Position numbers and translations under genes: made by a program
Part shown: positions 4,846 to 7,416 of the stretch, piece by piece
Numbering within the stretch: position 1 is the stretch's first letter
Layout: the number at the start of each line of letters is the position of its first letter
Origin: Chloroflexota bacterium
GTDB taxonomy: Bacteria > Chloroflexota > Limnocylindria > Limnocylindrales > CSP1-4
NCBI GenBank assembly: GCA_016875645.1
Contig: VGPE01000140.1
Coordinates: 1 to 7,416 of the forward strand
Length of the DNA: 7,416 bases
Direction of reading: 5' to 3'
The notes under the pieces: model-generated
Databases searched by the model: none
What the model was told of the DNA's origin: nothing
Seen by the model: the letters and a program-made list of their open reading frames with translations, nothing else

Positions 4846-6603
4846 GTGAAGCGTCTGCCCGCGCCGTTTGACCGAATGGCGGCCGGCCAACCCATCACGC
4901 CGCCGCTTCACGGGTCACAGCTGCTGGGCAATCGGCTCTTCACGAAGGACACGGCGTTCTCGCGCGAGGAGCGCGAGGCGTTCGGGCTGACCGGTCTCCT
5001 GCCCGCGAGCCCGCTCACGCTGGCCGAGCAGGTCACGATCGCCCTCGAGCAGATCCGCTCACAGGACACGGACCTCGGACGGTATGTCGCGCTTGCTGCC
5101 CTGCAGGACCGCAACGCGGTCCTTTTCTACCGGCTTCTGACCGATCACATCGAGGAGTGCCTGCCGTGGGTCTACACCCCGACCGTCGGCCAGGCCTGCC
5201 AGGAGTACAGCCACATCCTGCGCCGGACACGCGGCCTCTGGATCACCCCCGAGGACGCCGACGACGTGGCCTCGGTGCTTCGCAACTCGCCGTTCGAGGA
5301 CGTACGGCTGATCGTCGTGACCGACAACGAGCGGATCCTGGGTCTCGGTGACCAGGGCGCCGGCGGCATGGCCATTCCGATCGGGAAGCTGGCGCTCTAC
5401 ACCGCGGCCTCGGGCATCCATCCGGTGCTGACCCTGCCGGTCTCCCTGGACGTCGGAACGGACAACCAGGCGCTGCTCGACGACCCGCTGTACGTGGGGC
5501 GTCGCGAGTCCCGCCTTCGCGGTCCCGAATACGACCGCCTCCTCGAGCGCTTCATGGTCGCCGTTGCCGAGGTGTGGCCGGGCTGCGTGATCCAGTTCGA
5601 GGACTTCAAGCAGCACAACGCCCTGCGAATCCTCGACGCGTACCGCGATCGCTTCCCGTCGTTCAACGACGACGTCCAGGGCACGGCGGCCGTCGTACTC
5701 GCGGGCGTGCTCGCTGCCATGCACCACCGCGGCGAATCGCTGGCGGACCAGCGCATCGTCGTGCTCGGGGCCGGCGGTGCCGGGATTGGGATCGCTCAGA
5801 TGCTGCGCCGCGCGCTTCGAGACGCGGGCGCTTCCGTGGCTGATGCGGCGCGGCGCGTGGTCCTGGTCGACTCACGGGGACTCGTGGCGGAGGGCCGGCA
5901 CGACCTCGACCGCTACAAAGGTCCGCTCGCCCTCTCCGCCGAGGAACTCGTCGCGGCCGGGCTGACGGCAGGCGCGAGCTCCGAAGCCGGGCCGCCCTCG
6001 GAGCCGATCGCGTTCCAGGCAGTGGTGGCGGCCGTCCGGCCCACGATCATGGTCGGCGTGACGGGCATCGCCGGGTCGTTCACCGAGGCGGTGATCCGCG
6101 AGATGGCGCGCCACGTGGCGGAGCCGATCGTGATGCCGCTCTCGAACCCCACCTCCAGCATCGAGGCGCACCCCTCCGACATCGCGGCGTGGACCGATGG
6201 CCGCGCCCTGATCGCGACCGGCAGCCCGTTCCCGCCGATCGCCGGCCCCGACAGCCGGTCCCGGACGATCGGTCAGGCGAACAACGTGTTCGTGTTCCCG
6301 GGCGTCGGACTGGGCGCGATCGTCGCCGAGGCACGCGCCGTCACCGACGAGATGTTCATCGCCGCGGCCCGGTCGCTGGCCCGGCTCGTGACGGCGGAGC
6401 GGTTCGCGGAGGGGGCGCTGTACCCGCCGGTCACGGACCTGCGGGCGGTCTCGCGGCGGATCGCAGGTGCAGTCGCCACCGAGGCCCGTCGGGCCGGGGT
6501 CGCGGGCATCGGGTCCCACGAGGACCTCGACGCCGCGCTGGACGCCGCGACCTGGGAGCCCCTCTATGTGCCCTACCTGCCCGGGGCAGCGCCGACCGCG
6601 TGA
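4846..6603 (+). CDS. maeA: NAD(P)-dependent malic enzyme (malate to pyruvate + CO2)
   Basis: A 585-residue cytosolic enzyme of the large malic enzyme family (E. coli MaeA is 565 residues). It catalyses oxidative decarboxylation of malate to pyruvate and CO2, linking the TCA cycle to pyruvate. The N-terminal block runs from GNRLFTKDTAFS to EREAFGLTGLLP (28-53). Residues matching the mechanism are Tyr110 in YTPTVG, Lys181 in IPIGKLALYT, metal ligands Glu252 and Asp253 in FEDFKQHNALRI, and Asp275/276 in FNDDVQGTA. The Rossmann loop is GAGGAGIG (308-315). The blocks SNPTSS (433-438), ATGSPFPP and IGQANNVFVFPGVGLG complete the C-terminal domain. The cofactor (NAD or NADP) cannot be settled by eye. 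I chose GTG 4846 because TATCCT lies 7 nt upstream; the frame is open back to GTG 4732, but that would translate part of the repeat. The last codons overlap the methyltransferase start. Confidence 0.95.
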   Translation: MKRLPAPFDRMAAGQPITPPLHGSQLLGNRLFTKDTAFSREEREAFGLTGLLPASPLTLAEQVTIALEQIRSQDTDLGRYVALAALQDRNAVLFYRLLTDHIEECLPWVYTPTVGQACQEYSHILRRTRGLWITPEDADDVASVLRNSPFEDVRLIVVTDNERILGLGDQGAGGMAIPIGKLALYTAASGIHPVLTLPVSLDVGTDNQALLDDPLYVGRRESRLRGPEYDRLLERFMVAVAEVWPGCVIQFEDFKQHNALRILDAYRDRFPSFNDDVQGTAAVVLAGVLAAMHHRGESLADQRIVVLGAGGAGIGIAQMLRRALRDAGASVADAARRVVLVDSRGLVAEGRHDLDRYKGPLALSAEELVAAGLTAGASSEAGPPSEPIAFQAVVAAVRPTIMVGVTGIAGSFTEAVIREMARHVAEPIVMPLSNPTSSIEAHPSDIAAWTDGRALIATGSPFPPIAGPDSRSRTIGQANNVFVFPGVGLGAIVAEARAVTDEMFIAAARSLARLVTAERFAEGALYPPVTDLRAVSRRIAGAVATEARRAGVAGIGSHEDLDAALDAATWEPLYVPYLPGAAPTA

Positions 6604-7416
6604 CCGTCGAGGCGGCTTTTGGCTACGACGAGATCGCGGAGCGCTACGCCCGCTGGTGGGCGCCGGTGCTGGCGCCGTCGGCTCGCCTGCTGCTCGATCG
6701 CCTGGCGGACGTGGTGGCCGGGCAACCGGACGCGACCATCGTGGACCTGGGGACGGGCACCGGCACGGTCGCGACGGCGGCGCTCGAACGCTGGCCCGAG
6801 GTCCGCGTCATCGGGATCGATTCGTCCGCGCGGATGCTGGCCCTCGCCGAGGCGGCCGCCGCCGCGGCGCCCGCGCCGGACCGCTTCCGGGCTCTCCGGG
6901 CCGACGTCGCCGGCCTGCCGCTGCCTGATGCTTCGGCCGACGCGGTCACCTCGTCGTTCGTGCTGCAACTGGTCGACGTCCGGCGCGCACTCGCGGAAGC
7001 GCACCGGGTGCTCCGGCCCGGCGGCGCCCTGGCGGTGGTGACCTGGATGGGGCCGGATGCGCCGTTCGAGCCGGACCTCGCCCTCGACGACGCGCTCGAC
7101 GAACTGGAGATCGTCGTCCCCGACGACGATGACGATGACGAGGACGACGGCACGTCCGGGCACTTCGAGACGGCGGACGAACTCGTCGACGTCGTGCGAG
7201 GCGCGGGCTTCCAGGCGATCGAGGCCGTGGAGAGCACGCTGCACCACGACTTCGACCCGCGCACGTACGGCGAGTTCCTCGAGGAGTACGGCGAGCGCGC
7301 CCTGTTCACGTCACTCGACCCTGCCGACGCGCGGCGACTTCGGCGGTTGACCGACCGCTACCTGCGCGACCTGGAGCCCGAGCAGTTCCGATGGCAGACG
7401 GCGATCGTCACGGTGA
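6600..7416 (+). CDS. SAM-dependent methyltransferase (3' end outside window)
   Basis: The frame starts at GTG 6600, which overlaps the malic enzyme stop as GTGA (4-nt overlap), and stays open for 272 codons to the window edge. It is a class I methyltransferase of the Methyltransf_11/25 (UbiE-like) type. Motif I is VDLGTGTGT (48-56), the acidic residue binding the SAM ribose is Asp74 in IGIDSS, motif II falls around RADVAGLPLPD (100-110), and motif III is VLRPGGALAVVTW (137-149). The start YDEIAERYARWW is typical. An acidic run, nine Asp/Glu at 175-183 (7122-7148), interrupts the region after the core fold and is not usual for the family. The methyl acceptor (small molecule or protein) cannot be told. 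The overlap implies co-transcription and coupled translation with the malic enzyme, although no common pathway is known to me. Confidence 0.88.
   Translation, partial: MTVEAAFGYDEIAERYARWWAPVLAPSARLLLDRLADVVAGQPDATIVDLGTGTGTVATAALERWPEVRVIGIDSSARMLALAEAAAAAAPAPDRFRALRADVAGLPLPDASADAVTSSFVLQLVDVRRALAEAHRVLRPGGALAVVTWMGPDAPFEPDLALDDALDELEIVVPDDDDDDEDDGTSGHFETADELVDVVRGAGFQAIEAVESTLHHDFDPRTYGEFLEEYGERALFTSLDPADARRLRRLTDRYLRDLEPEQFRWQTAIVTV

Overview
The window is very GC-rich, and most frames stay open for long stretches. The gene content (a mycobacterial-type LigC DNA ligase, an EntS/MFS_3 exporter, a large malic enzyme) and the promoters that sit 6-7 nt from a start codon suggest a high-GC bacterium with frequent leaderless mRNAs. 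Chloroflexota (Limnocylindria-like) or Actinomycetota are my best guesses. This is inference, because no rRNA or marker gene is present.

Layout from left to right. Positions 1-188 hold no recognisable gene, only a promoter for a complete tRNA-Thr(CGT) at 189-263. Positions 264-595 are non-coding and carry a structured repeat element (copy A). A two-gene unit follows: an RraA/HMG-aldolase-like protein (596-1261) and a DapA-superfamily class I aldolase/lyase (1287-2213). Both families usually act on pyruvate-type keto acids, so the pair may share one catabolic route. A GC hairpin ends that unit. An EntS-type MFS exporter (2268-3620) then starts from its own leaderless promoter.

A LigC-type ATP-dependent DNA ligase lies on the minus strand, convergent with the exporter. 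It starts at 4497. Its adenylation domain is complete, but family similarity stops near residue 270, at 3688. The rest of the OB fold, including motif VI, is missing, and the frame continues as unrelated sequence antisense to the exporter until 3421. The divergent spacer 4498-4845 carries a second copy (B) of the repeat, in inverted orientation. A complete malic enzyme (4846-6603) follows. It is translationally coupled by a GTGA overlap to a SAM-dependent methyltransferase that runs off the window end.

The least expected signal is the A/B repeat pair. Two intergenic segments of about 160 bp, 4 kb apart and in opposite orientation, align over their whole length with a single 1-nt gap and about two thirds identity by hand count. 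Each carries three palindromes built on CGTGCG-N5-CGCACG at the same internal spacing (102/103 nt and 40 nt). Each copy lies upstream of a gene and points towards it (A to the aldolase unit, B to the ligase). I know of no named family that matches. It could be a structured non-coding RNA, a non-autonomous mobile repeat or a three-site protein-binding array.
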